Source: a virus. From it: DNA of 32,008 bases. The stretch spans positions 1 to 32,008 of the IMG/VR virus record IMGVR_UViG_3300018421_000107; one strand, written 5' to 3'. The position numbers were made by a program, and so were the translations under genes. This document shows, piece by piece, positions 1 through 9,797 of the stretch. The notes under the pieces were generated by a model. It saw only the letters and a program-made list of their open reading frames with translations, made no database searches and was not told where the DNA came from. Position 1 is the first letter of the stretch, and the number at the start of each line of letters is the position of its first letter.

Positions 1-3000
1 AATAACCTCTGGAGCAGTAGTGAATCCTGATCCTCTCTTAGTAACTAGAACCTTTTCAAGTTCTCCTGTACCACTATTGATAACAGGAGTTAATTCGACC
101 CCATTTTGTGGATTTAGAGTAATAGTTGGAGCACTGCTATATCCTGATCCACTGTCAAGAATCTTAATTTCTTTCAGAGAAGAAGTAGAAACAGTCTTTG
201 GATTGAAATAATTCCAAGGCTGTTGATTCATTGACTTGTCAGAAGTGGTTGGTTTGATCTTATAGAGAACTTGGATATCTTTATTATCAAATAGATTAGC
301 AGTCAATCTAAGATCAATATTTGTTGCTGCATTTTCTAGTTTGATTGTCTTAGTTTGATACTTAGCAGCGAAAGACCCCATTTCACTTTCTGTTTCATCT
401 CTATAGAGATAACCCCCAAGATCAACTGTAGCAGTATGTAGATAATAATCTGTTGATGCTCCAGCAACTTGGAAGACGTATGAAGTCAATGCTGGATTTG
501 AAGGATCCTGTGGTTCAAATCTTTGACCTGCATTTAGAATTTTGATACCAGACTGAGCGTTGACATTTGCCGTTGGAACTTTCAAATAACGAATATCAAT
601 ATAATTTTCAGTAGTATTGATCCCAACAACTTCTGCTTGAATATGAACAGAAGATAATGATTCAACGCTTCCTGTTAGGAAGTTTCTATTACCATTAGAA
701 TCTACTTTGTAAATTTGCTGAATAATAGAACCTAATGCAAGACCTGTTGTAGTTGGTTCTCCACCACTATTAGGTGCGTTATTGAATGGATAAATTCTAT
801 AGACATGATATCCAAACCTAGACGCAGTTGGTTTTGGATTATCAATGAGATTCATCGTAACAAACATGTTGACTCTATCCAAGTCAATTACTGGAGACAC
901 TGCATCATTTGATGTACTTAGAGTTACTGAATACTTAAATGATTTGTCACCATTATTCTTTTTGACTTCATTAATTTCAGAAAGAATTTGATAGTTATCT
1001 GTCAAATAAGTATTTGATCCAGGACTTACTGAGAACTGCCCAATACTATATGCACTTGGGTTTGAATAGTCAATTGATGAAGATTTCAAAGCACTGACTG
1101 TATGACCAACAGAAGTTCCTGCAAATTGTAATAATCCAACTTGTGGTTGAATTACTTGGAACTGTTGATTTTGTGATGCAAAAGCAAAGTTACCACCAAC
1201 TCTACCACTTTCAGTTGCTTGATCAGCAGTTGATCCTGAATCCTTAGGAATAAGGATTTCATATGAATTATGACTTACGTTTTCAATTTGATGTAAGGTA
1301 TTAATTTTAGAAATACCAATACCATTTGCTACTGGATCGCCAGTACCAACACCAGTAATTCCATTTACAATTACATAATCGCCTTCGTTCATGCCATGAT
1401 TATAATGATGAACTCTTACAATTCTTGGGTTACCACCAAACACTGAATCTGAATATGTTGTTGGTGCGGAAGATGATGTAAAGATACTTTCACCAATTGC
1501 TTGTCCACCTCTGTAAGATAGTTTATTAGTCTCAAGAGGTCTATTTTCCAGAGACTTCATAGGAAGTGCTTTGTTGTTGAATTCAACAACAGCAGTAGAA
1601 TTGGTGTCAAACTTAGCTCTGTATAGTGTAAACTTAACATCTTCAAACTGATCTGCAGTCCAAACAGTAGAGTTCTGGGACTTGAATAAAGAACCAAGTA
1701 ATGGTTGCTGAGAAACTCTTTGAGTGGTTCCAATTTCAGTATCACCAAGTCTAGAAACATACATGTTGTAGTCAAGACTATTGGACAGAACAACAAAGGC
1801 ATATTCTTTATTGTTCTCTAAGAATACTGGTGCTGCAAACTTAAATTTAGTTGCTGCACTAGCATCTTCTGATGTAGAAACACCCATAGATACTGGGTTT
1901 TGAATCAATCTGATACTTGTTACTGCTGTAGCTCCAGCACCGTCACCTTGAATATTAATTGAAGGTTCGGAAATATATCCAGAACCAGGATTAGTGATTG
2001 TAATATGATTGATAGATCCATCAGTAGAAACTGATGCAGTTGCAGTTGCTTGAACACCACCAACTTGTTCTGGAGCTGAAATTGTAACACTGGCACTAGT
2101 GTATCCAGTACCACCAGTTCTCATGAAACCACCAGAAACTGCATGGGATTGTTCTGCAATATTAATAACTGAAGTGGGTTCTGGGAATCTTTGAATCTTG
2201 ATTTGCTCTCCAGGTAAGAACTCAATACCATTATGGTTATCCAAGACAAGAGTATATACAGTATTTGAGAAATTGATATTTGCAGTTACACCTGCAATAT
2301 CTAAATCACTCTTGACCGTTCCAGAAGCACCAGAGGTAATACCAACAACAGTTTCACCATCAATAAAACTAATAGAAGAATCACTAACAATTTTTAGTTT
2401 AGTGTCTGGTTGTACCTGAACATTACTGAATGGAATAATCTTCTTGCCAGGAGTACCAATTTTTGTCTCTGTCAGATAACATTCAGTAGGAGTAACATCA
2501 CTCTTAGTCTTGAAGAAGACATCGAGTTCTGTCATGAAGACACCTTCACCATATCCTTCAACTAGGAATGTCTGTGCAACTGGATCGAACCAGTTACCTG
2601 TTGCAGTCGCAGTGCTAGTTCCAGTATTTGTTCTTCTTGTATCAACGTTAGTTCTAACACCATCAACAAATTGTGCAGTATCCTGATCAGATACAGTTCT
2701 CTGTGCAATTGTTGGGACTCTAGTTGACATGATAGTATTTTCTTGAGTCTCCATGAGACCAATTGCAAAATACTCTTTCTCTGCGAAAGTATCAACTTCA
2801 TCTTCTCTTGCAGAATTCTTCGCGCTAGAAGTAAATCTAAGAACGCTTTCACCAACTCTGAATTGTCTGAAATCACCTTCAGAGTTGTAGATAATGTCAT
2901 CTACACTACCAGTAAACTTCTGCTTATTGAAATCTGCGGTAGAAGAACTTTGACTTACTCTTCTTCTGTTTAGATCATCACCAGAGATTCCTCTGGAAGC

Positions 3001-6000
3001 AAGTTCGGTTACAACGTTGTCATCAAAAACATTGATGGGTGGAAATCCATTAGGAACAATGAAGATACCACTAACACTACCTTCACCATCACTAATGATT
3101 GGTTGCCCAAATCCTTTAGGTGAACTTTCTGGTTCACCAGTATATGATGAATCTGGACATACCCAAGCATTAACATCAACAGAATCAAAGAATGCATAGA
3201 GTCTTGTATTTGGTTTTAGTCCAGTGACTCTCCATCCAACTGCTCTGGATCGCATAAATGGGATAAAGTTTACCCCAACAACTCTATTGCCAAATGCTTG
3301 ATTGACAGTATCAAAACCAGTTAGTTGATTTCTAGTTCCTGTTCTAGTTCTAGTTCTTGTGCGAGCAGTAATCGCAGTTGTCAAAACATCATCATCACGG
3401 AAGTTTTGGAAGTTAGTAGTTGTAACATTTCTAATTCCTTGCCCACCCCTTTGAACTGTAGTTGAAGATCCTGTTGCAAAACGACCAGTTCTGGAATCAA
3501 TAATTGCCTCATCAGAAGCAATTACTTCAGATCCACTCCAAGAAGTCTGCCACTCGTTCCAGATTGTGCCTAGAACACCTCTTTCATCTGCCATGCTAGA
3601 GATTGTATCAAAAAGTGTATTATTTTGAACAATCAAATCTGGTCTGGATTCTGTATCTTTCCATTCGTCCATTTCAGGTGAAATTTCCATTACACCTTTG
3701 TATTGGAATTGTAGAAATGGGTTTAGATTGATAGTCTTGGTAGCAAATTTGTTTGAGACAAACTCATCTGAAGTATAGTCAAGAGTAACAATACTACCAC
3801 TCTTTCTATATCCTAGAGATGCTCTAGATGCATCATCACTAACACTTTCTTCAAGTTCAATCTGATCAGTAAAGTGTCTTGGTCTCAATTGCTGAGATTG
3901 CATGTCAACTGCACAACGATAGTCGTTGGACAATGCATCACCAATATTGTGACCTGCAAAGTTATCTACAATGATACCACTCTTAAATCTATCTAAACCA
4001 GTTACGGCATCTTTGATTGATGTATTGAGGGTATCTTGCTCAAGCATACTCAATTGAGTATAATATTCAATCTTCTCAACTCTCTTCTCAAGAGTACGAA
4101 GATCTGACATGGTATAGCGTCTATAGTTATATGTCTGTACCTTTACATTCTTTGGACTAAAAGTATATGCAGGAATATCCAGATCAAACAATCTTAATGC
4201 ATCTTCAATTGGTTTTGGATATTGTGGATTTGTTGAAGGTTTTCCGCTGACAATTTCGAAAGCACCACTCTTCGACAGATAAACACTATCTCTCCTTGCT
4301 AGATAAAATTCACATTCATACTCAGCACTATCACCTGGTGTGGGGATTACATTATTGATCGATTGGAATGTAAGTGCTCCAATCTCTCTCTTGTCTTCTG
4401 CACCAGCAACCTTACCAACATTTGTACTTGAAAATCCAGTGTCTGCAGATAAGCGGAAGTCCAATGCATCTCTGAGTTCAATAATTCCATATTTTTCAGA
4501 ACGATATGCTGGAATATCACCATAAGACAGGCTTAGGTTATTTGGATTGATATACGAATCAACCGAGAAATAATCACCATCATTTGACGTGTGATCAAAA
4601 TAATCAAAGTCTACAAGAAGTTGTCCTGATGGTTCTTCAGTATTTTTACCTCTAATAATCCTTACAATATCATAAAGGTTGTCTCTTTGACCATTATCAA
4701 AGTAGAATCTATCTTTGATATCAATATCAGTTACTGTTGCTGCAGAATCTGGGTCTGCCGACATATAAACAGCATTCAATCTAAATCCATCAGTCTTTCC
4801 GAGACTGATGATATCTTTCTTATTATAAGTAGAAACCTGAACTTGGACATTTCTCAGAATCTTAGTTCTTGGTTTTGAATTATTCAAGATGACTGCAGCA
4901 GTCAACTTAATTTTTCCACCATAGAAAGTAGCAGGTAGACCCGAGAAAGAGATAGATGCATTGACACCAGCAGTTGCAGATACTCTCTGTACCTGATATC
5001 TTGCAAGATCAATAATATCACCTTGCTCTAGACCAGAAGCAGAACCAGGATCTGCTACAACTGCAGTAAAACGTTGCTCTGAGAAATCTTGGAAGTCTTG
5101 ATCAACACCACTGAGGTTGAAAGAAATTGTTCCATCATTACCAATAGTTGATACCAGTTGTTTCTGTGCCTTTAGACTAAACTTAGTCTTATTCTTATCT
5201 CTAGCAACAGTCTTGATAGTAGAATCTGGCATTGGAATGACCAGGCTATTCTGACCAAATCCACCAAATAATGATTCTACCTTATAAAGAAGTGCATTAG
5301 TACTAGAAGAAGTAATAGTTCCTGCAATGTAAATTCTTGATCTAGAGAGAATATCACTTTTCTCTACCCTGTAGACTAAATACCTTCTCTCCGCTCCACT
5401 ATCATCAACAACTTTGATTACATCATTGTTATTGAGAAGAATGCGAGGATCTTTATCTAAAGAAGTAACCTCAAAATAATCATTTCCAGTAGAAGCAGAA
5501 ACTTGACATACTTCAACTAGATTAGTAAAGGATACTGAATTTGATACTACATCTGCACTGAACTTATTTCCACCAGGAATTGTTACTGACTTAAAGTCGC
5601 TAACACCATTAGTTGTGATTGTTTCTCCCCAGAGTTCAACCTCAAGAGTTGCAGCAACATATCCAACATTAGCAAGAATTGACGCTGTTGGGGTCTTTGT
5701 ATATACAGTGGCATTAGGACTCTTGTAGCTCCACTTATTGGGGAATACAGAGGCAGTATTAGTGCCATCATCAATAGGTAATGAATAAACACCACCATTA
5801 GTATCAGCAGTCAATTGGAAAGCATATACATCATTGCCGAGAGTTCTTGTTACCTTTACCTGCTCACCATTAATTGATAATGCTACTGCTGCAGCAGGAT
5901 TTGACGTGGTTGAATATCCAGTACCAGGATCACTGATGTGGATTTTTCTAATGGTTCCACTTTTGATAATAGTCCCTTGTGCTCTCTTACCATCATTACC

Positions 6001-8034
6001 ATAATCAGGATCAGTTACAAGAACCTCACCTTCAATGAAAGTACCCTTGACATTTGATAAAAATACTTCATCATATCCATCACCAGTATATGAAGACTCA
6101 ACAATACCAGTTGCTCCACTAGAAGAACCAGTTAGTCTTGCTCCGAGAGTTTTGATACCATTAGTAAAGTTTCCAACAGGAGCAGTACCGAAACACTTGA
6201 TCGTTGTAAATGTTGAGGTATCAAATAGTCCTAGTCTAAATACTGAATCAATATTCTCATTACCTGCAATCTTACCATTTGCATCAACAACACCATTAGA
6301 AAGTCTCATATACTTTGGATGAGCACATCCAATAGGTCTACCAGGCAGTTCCCAAACTCTTCTGATAATTCCTCTTGGGATTCCACTTCCATTGAGGTTT
6401 ACATCGGCATCCTCAATGGTTTGACCTGAAATAGGAAGAAAAGCTCCCGAACCAAGAGTAACTAAAGCAAGATAGGTATCGCAATCTGCAGTGGATGCTG
6501 CACCATTTTGAATGGTCCCAGATACTGCAGTAAATCCTAATTTATCAACTTTATTAATAGTTGCACTAAAGGCGCCAGCTGGGTATGAAGAAGACTTCAT
6601 ACCAACAACACTATTAGTCCATTCATATGTTGCTTGTGCAGAAAGATTTTCAATCTGAACAAGATATCTAGTTTGAGGGGCATCACCTCTACCCAGTTTA
6701 GTATTTCCTAGATAACTGTCAGTGAATGCATTGTAAAAAAGTACCTGCTCACTAGTTTCTGTTGTAATTCCACTAGTAGAAACGTTTGATACATCTGTAG
6801 ATCCATAAACATTCTGTACGTTTAGATAAGACCCAGTAGGAACTGTTAGTGAAGATCTCTCTTTGACAAAGGTATCTCTAGCCTTTGAGAGTGTTTTGAA
6901 CTTAGTACCTACATTTTCAATTTCATATCCACGAACATATGCCTTACCAGGACTGATGGCAGCAACCATAGAATCATCAGACTCTTGAGATGTCAGTCCA
7001 TCATACAAATTATCTTCAGGATCTAAACTATAGAAACCATTGTTGGTTCCATTATTTTTATGTTCTTTTAGATCAACAGTATAGTTTTTTACAATGTAGT
7101 CTCCTGACTCATCGTAAGTTCTTCTAGCTAAAATCTCTTCTAGATCTGACCAAGTTTTTTTCTCGATCTTTCTCTCAATAACACCATTACGAATTCTGAG
7201 AAGCTCAATAAAATTACTCTCAACTACAGAATCAATATCCCTAGAAGCTAGAGTTAGAGTAATTTTTAGTCTATGACCACCAGGTGCAGCATAGTTACTG
7301 TAACCAGCAGCATTGTCATTCAATGACTCATCTTCTTCTGGAGTAACAACTTCTTCTTGTACAAGAAATCCAACCCTACAGGTTGGAGTAACTGAATACT
7401 TATCAATGATGAGAGTTTGAGTTGCATTACGAACATAATGCCCATTGGTAAAGTAAATTCCCTCCTGCACAAATACTGCAGACCCTTTACCTACAGCAGA
7501 ATTTTGAACAAGATCTGATGATGAACCAACTGGTCGGTATACCGTTGGTTTTGTGCTTCCTGTAATACCAACAACAGCTGTCGGAGATCCTACAATATCA
7601 GTTGATAAGATTTCACCTTCTTGGAAAACTCTATTTGTATTTGATGTTCCACTAGAAACATAATTTACATATAAAGTGACTGCATCTGATGAAGTTTCTT
7701 CAGATACATTAATTACCTTAGCAGTAACTCCAGTTGTTTCTCCAGTTAGAGTTGAACCCAAAAATTGAGATAAAGCAAATCCCTGGGAGAAACTTGAGAG
7801 TTTGATATAATTGTATGAGTTATTATATGAGACTTCACCAGGGACCACCATGGATCCCTCTTTTACAATATTTTTTCCAATACTCTCAACTTGATTTTGG
7901 AGAATAGATTGTAGAGTAGTTAATTCTCTAGACTGAATAGAATATCCAGGTCGGAATAATACTCTATAAAAATCTTTATTTACATCAAAATCATCATAAT
8001 AAGGAGATACGTTTAGATTAGTACTCTGTGGCAT
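1..8034 (-). CDS. DUF4815-type giant virion structural protein, truncated by window edge
   Basis: One uninterrupted minus-strand frame of 2678 codons runs from ATG at 8034 to base 1 with no stop, so the C-terminus lies outside the window. The N-terminus (MPQSTNLNVSPYYDDF, then PGYSIQSRELTTLQSILQNQ) is the signature I know from DUF4815 virion proteins of T4-like cyanophages. Around residues 1550-1600 there is an RTRTRTRTGTR run followed by MRSRAVGWRVTGLKPNTRLY, also typical of that family. The C-terminal third carries several GxGYxxxPxI beta repeats. No enzymatic motif was seen. A good ribosome site (AGGAAGA) lies about 9 nt upstream of the ATG, and gp8 ends 33 nt upstream, so the two are probably co-transcribed. 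It is a baseplate- or fibre-associated structural protein by family and position; its exact place in the virion is not known to me. Confidence 0.85.
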   Translation of the reverse strand, partial: MPQSTNLNVSPYYDDFDVNKDFYRVLFRPGYSIQSRELTTLQSILQNQVESIGKNIVKEGSMVVPGEVSYNNSYNYIKLSSFSQGFALSQFLGSTLTGETTGVTAKVINVSEETSSDAVTLYVNYVSSGTSNTNRVFQEGEILSTDIVGSPTAVVGITGSTKPTVYRPVGSSSDLVQNSAVGKGSAVFVQEGIYFTNGHYVRNATQTLIIDKYSVTPTCRVGFLVQEEVVTPEEDESLNDNAAGYSNYAAPGGHRLKITLTLASRDIDSVVESNFIELLRIRNGVIERKIEKKTWSDLEEILARRTYDESGDYIVKNYTVDLKEHKNNGTNNGFYSLDPEDNLYDGLTSQESDDSMVAAISPGKAYVRGYEIENVGTKFKTLSKARDTFVKERSSLTVPTGSYLNVQNVYGSTDVSNVSTSGITTETSEQVLFYNAFTDSYLGNTKLGRGDAPQTRYLVQIENLSAQATYEWTNSVVGMKSSSYPAGAFSATINKVDKLGFTAVSGTIQNGAASTADCDTYLALVTLGSGAFLPISGQTIEDADVNLNGSGIPRGIIRRVWELPGRPIGCAHPKYMRLSNGVVDANGKIAGNENIDSVFRLGLFDTSTFTTIKCFGTAPVGNFTNGIKTLGARLTGSSSGATGIVESSYTGDGYDEVFLSNVKGTFIEGEVLVTDPDYGNDGKRAQGTIIKSGTIRKIHISDPGTGYSTTSNPAAAVALSINGEQVKVTRTLGNDVYAFQLTADTNGGVYSLPIDDGTNTASVFPNKWSYKSPNATVYTKTPTASILANVGYVAATLEVELWGETITTNGVSDFKSVTIPGGNKFSADVVSNSVSFTNLVEVCQVSASTGNDYFEVTSLDKDPRILLNNNDVIKVVDDSGAERRYLVYRVEKSDILSRSRIYIAGTITSSSTNALLYKVESLFGGFGQNSLVIPMPDSTIKTVARDKNKTKFSLKAQKQLVSTIGNDGTISFNLSGVDQDFQDFSEQRFTAVVADPGSASGLEQGDIIDLARYQVQRVSATAGVNASISFSGLPATFYGGKIKLTAAVILNNSKPRTKILRNVQVQVSTYNKKDIISLGKTDGFRLNAVYMSADPDSAATVTDIDIKDRFYFDNGQRDNLYDIVRIIRGKNTEEPSGQLLVDFDYFDHTSNDGDYFSVDSYINPNNLSLSYGDIPAYRSEKYGIIELRDALDFRLSADTGFSSTNVGKVAGAEDKREIGALTFQSINNVIPTPGDSAEYECEFYLARRDSVYLSKSGAFEIVSGKPSTNPQYPKPIEDALRLFDLDIPAYTFSPKNVKVQTYNYRRYTMSDLRTLEKRVEKIEYYTQLSMLEQDTLNTSIKDAVTGLDRFKSGIIVDNFAGHNIGDALSNDYRCAVDMQSQQLRPRHFTDQIELEESVSDDASRASLGYRKSGSIVTLDYTSDEFVSNKFATKTINLNPFLQFQYKGVMEISPEMDEWKDTESRPDLIVQNNTLFDTISSMADERGVLGTIWNEWQTSWSGSEVIASDEAIIDSRTGRFATGSSTTVQRGGQGIRNVTTTNFQNFRDDDVLTTAITARTRTRTRTGTRNQLTGFDTVNQAFGNRVVGVNFIPFMRSRAVGWRVTGLKPNTRLYAFFDSVDVNAWVCPDSSYTGEPESSPKGFGQPIISDGEGSVSGIFIVPNGFPPINVFDDNVVTELASRGISGDDLNRRRVSQSSSTADFNKQKFTGSVDDIIYNSEGDFRQFRVGESVLRFTSSAKNSAREDEVDTFAEKEYFAIGLMETQENTIMSTRVPTIAQRTVSDQDTAQFVDGVRTNVDTRRTNTGTSTATATGNWFDPVAQTFLVEGYGEGVFMTELDVFFKTKSDVTPTECYLTETKIGTPGKKIIPFSNVQVQPDTKLKIVSDSSISFIDGETVVGITSGASGTVKSDLDIAGVTANINFSNTVYTLVLDNHNGIEFLPGEQIKIQRFPEPTSVINIAEQSHAVSGGFMRTGGTGYTSASVTISAPEQVGGVQATATASVSTDGSINHITITNPGSGYISEPSINIQGDGAGATAVTSIRLIQNPVSMGVSTSEDASAATKFKFAAPVFLENNKEYAFVVLSNSLDYNMYVSRLGDTEIGTTQRVSQQPLLGSLFKSQNSTVWTADQFEDVKFTLYRAKFDTNSTAVVEFNNKALPMKSLENRPLETNKLSYRGGQAIGESIFTSSSAPTTYSDSVFGGNPRIVRVHHYNHGMNEGDYVIVNGITGVGTGDPVANGIGISKINTLHQIENVSHNSYEILIPKDSGSTADQATESGRVGGNFAFASQNQQFQVIQPQVGLLQFAGTSVGHTVSALKSSSIDYSNPSAYSIGQFSVSPGSNTYLTDNYQILSEINEVKKNNGDKSFKYSVTLSTSNDAVSPVIDLDRVNMFVTMNLIDNPKPTASRFGYHVYRIYPFNNAPNSGGEPTTTGLALGSIIQQIYKVDSNGNRNFLTGSVESLSSVHIQAEVVGINTTENYIDIRYLKVPTANVNAQSGIKILNAGQRFEPQDPSNPALTSYVFQVAGASTDYYLHTATVDLGGYLYRDETESEMGSFAAKYQTKTIKLENAATNIDLRLTANLFDNKDIQVLYKIKPTTSDKSMNQQPWNYFNPKTVSTSSLKEIKILDSGSGYSSAPTITLNPQNGVELTPVINSGTGELEKVLVTKRGSGFTTAPEVI

Positions 8035-8067
8035 TGTCTATTCTTCCTGAAGTTAGTGTAATTGGAA

Positions 8068-9729
8068 TCAGAACTCAATAACGAGTTTTACGTCTTCGAT
8101 TTGGTCAGCAGCTCTTGTGATGACTCTTCTGTTCTCAACATAGATGACTTCACCACTATACTTCTCATATTCTGGAGGGCAAATGCCATTCACAAATACA
8201 CCTTGGTTTTCAATAACACCCTGACTGCTTCTGTTGATTGGTCTATCGGAACTTGAGTCAACACCGTTGATATTATTTACAGTTCCGCCACCAGTTGCTG
8301 CTGTAAAGAATGGCCAAATAGAACCATCAGAATCTCTTAGTTCAGCATCATTTGGTGCTTGGGTATAACGTAGAATTGCAAGATTGCTTGAAGTATCATA
8401 CTGATTGTAATCAACTACCCTGCCTTTTGCAGTAACAGTCAAACTTGCAGTACCTCTAGTGACCGTGTAAGTTTGGGTAATAACTTCGTCTCTAGAGAAA
8501 ATTCCACTACCACTGGAAGTGTCAATAATAATTGCATGAGTTCCGCTAGCAGTATCGGTGGTTAGGGCAGCAGCGGATGTATTCAGGGGATCCTTAATAA
8601 TTCCGATTCTTCTGAAATCTTGATCAACATAGAAATCAGATGTCTTATCTGCAGCGGTCGATCTGTTACCATATACAAGGCGAGTATTAAGCATAACTCG
8701 CTTAGCACCCATCTCTAGTGCTGTATTGGAACCATGTCCACCTTGAGGTGGAATTACGATTTCAACGGTAGGTGCAGTATATCCACTGCTTGGTAGAGTC
8801 AGTGGTGATGTACCTGCTCTGAGATCTGCCTCAGAAGCGTAGTAAGTTGCAGATGCAGTAAGATCAACAATACCATAAGTGTAGTTTCTACCTCTTGTGG
8901 TGATTTCTGCAGCAGTACAAGTACCACCAGCATCGGTAGTTAGTTTCAGTACAGCAAAACCATTAGTGGAATCATCACCATCACCATAAATACGGAAATA
9001 CAGATCTGTTCCAACTGGCATTCCAGACCCAGAACTCTTGAGAAGAGCGATGTCAATTGCTCCATCAACTACCGAACCAGCATAACTGGTATCCTTTACT
9101 GGAATAAAATCAGTAGTGGTGAAGAAAAGAACGTCGTTCGTCTCTAACTTATAGAGATATTGATAGACATAACCATCAGTTGACGTGAAGTCAACAATGT
9201 TATTTGAGTCAGCAACAGCAGCGGTTGGAGCAACTGAACCAGTCGAAGTTCCAGTAGGGTTAGAAGGACTTACACCATTGTTTAGAACTTTGAATACCTC
9301 ATAGGTATCTGGATTCATTACATAGAATTCGGAGTCAAACAGACTTGAAGTACCAGTTGCTGTCTGATTCTGTACACTATAGTTTGGGCGATACATGGTA
9401 AATTTCTTACCTTGCTGCCAATTGTACCTTCTAACAACTTTTCTTACGTTAGAAAATCCGATCTTTTTTAGAGAAAGGACATCATCGTAAACTTCGCTAT
9501 AGAAGTCGTTGTTGTCATATGGTACAGGAACGTTTCCTTCATCTAATGTAGGAGTAGTTGACGTTCCATAATTTGAATTGGTTGCGTAAGTTGAGTACCA
9601 TGCTCTATGTCTTCCGATAAAGAAGTACATATTGTTAGAGTTTGTGCCACTGTTGGTGACATCAAACGACTTAACAAATTTGTCGGCATTATGCACTCTA
9701 AACTGTTCAGTAATGATGCTGCTTGACAT
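8068..9729 (-). CDS. 8: Baseplate wedge protein gp8, enlarged
   Basis: This 553-residue protein matches T4 gp8 at both ends as I remember that sequence. The N-terminus FRVHNADKFVKSFD...MYFFIGRHRAWYS parallels gp8 FRTEKMLNFYNSIG...IFITFGRSEPWS. The C-terminus YSGEVIYVENRRVITRAADQ parallels HSGEMIYMENRPPIIMAMDQ, and both end in a short hydrophobic tail. DGYVYQYLYKL in the middle matches gp8 DGYVWEYLFEI. gp8 bridges gp7 and gp10 in the T4 wedge. T4 gp8 is 334 residues, so about 200 residues have been added, mostly as Gly/Ser/Thr-rich beta sequence in the second half. It follows the gp7-like gene, as in T4, and has its own late promoter upstream. The Shine-Dalgarno sequence before the ATG is weak. 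Confidence 0.88.
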   Translation of the reverse strand: MSSSIITEQFRVHNADKFVKSFDVTNSGTNSNNMYFFIGRHRAWYSTYATNSNYGTSTTPTLDEGNVPVPYDNNDFYSEVYDDVLSLKKIGFSNVRKVVRRYNWQQGKKFTMYRPNYSVQNQTATGTSSLFDSEFYVMNPDTYEVFKVLNNGVSPSNPTGTSTGSVAPTAAVADSNNIVDFTSTDGYVYQYLYKLETNDVLFFTTTDFIPVKDTSYAGSVVDGAIDIALLKSSGSGMPVGTDLYFRIYGDGDDSTNGFAVLKLTTDAGGTCTAAEITTRGRNYTYGIVDLTASATYYASEADLRAGTSPLTLPSSGYTAPTVEIVIPPQGGHGSNTALEMGAKRVMLNTRLVYGNRSTAADKTSDFYVDQDFRRIGIIKDPLNTSAAALTTDTASGTHAIIIDTSSGSGIFSRDEVITQTYTVTRGTASLTVTAKGRVVDYNQYDTSSNLAILRYTQAPNDAELRDSDGSIWPFFTAATGGGTVNNINGVDSSSDRPINRSSQGVIENQGVFVNGICPPEYEKYSGEVIYVENRRVITRAADQIEDVKLVIEF

Positions 9730-9772
9730 TGTTATATCTCTAGAGTAAGGGTCTAAGTCCTTCGATTATTTA

Positions 9773-9781
9773 TATTTATAG
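9773..9781 (-). promoter_or_regulatory. T4-type late promoter for gp8
   Basis: On the minus strand the bases read CTATAAATA, which contains the complete T4 late promoter core TATAAATA (recognised by the phage sigma factor gp55 with the sliding clamp). It sits 43 nt before the gp8 ATG, in the only sizeable gap of the late wedge cluster, and the surrounding 20 bases are almost pure A/T. The exact match and the position make this the clearest promoter in the structural region. Confidence 0.8.
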
Positions 9782-9797
9782 GGGATAACTGGAAGGG

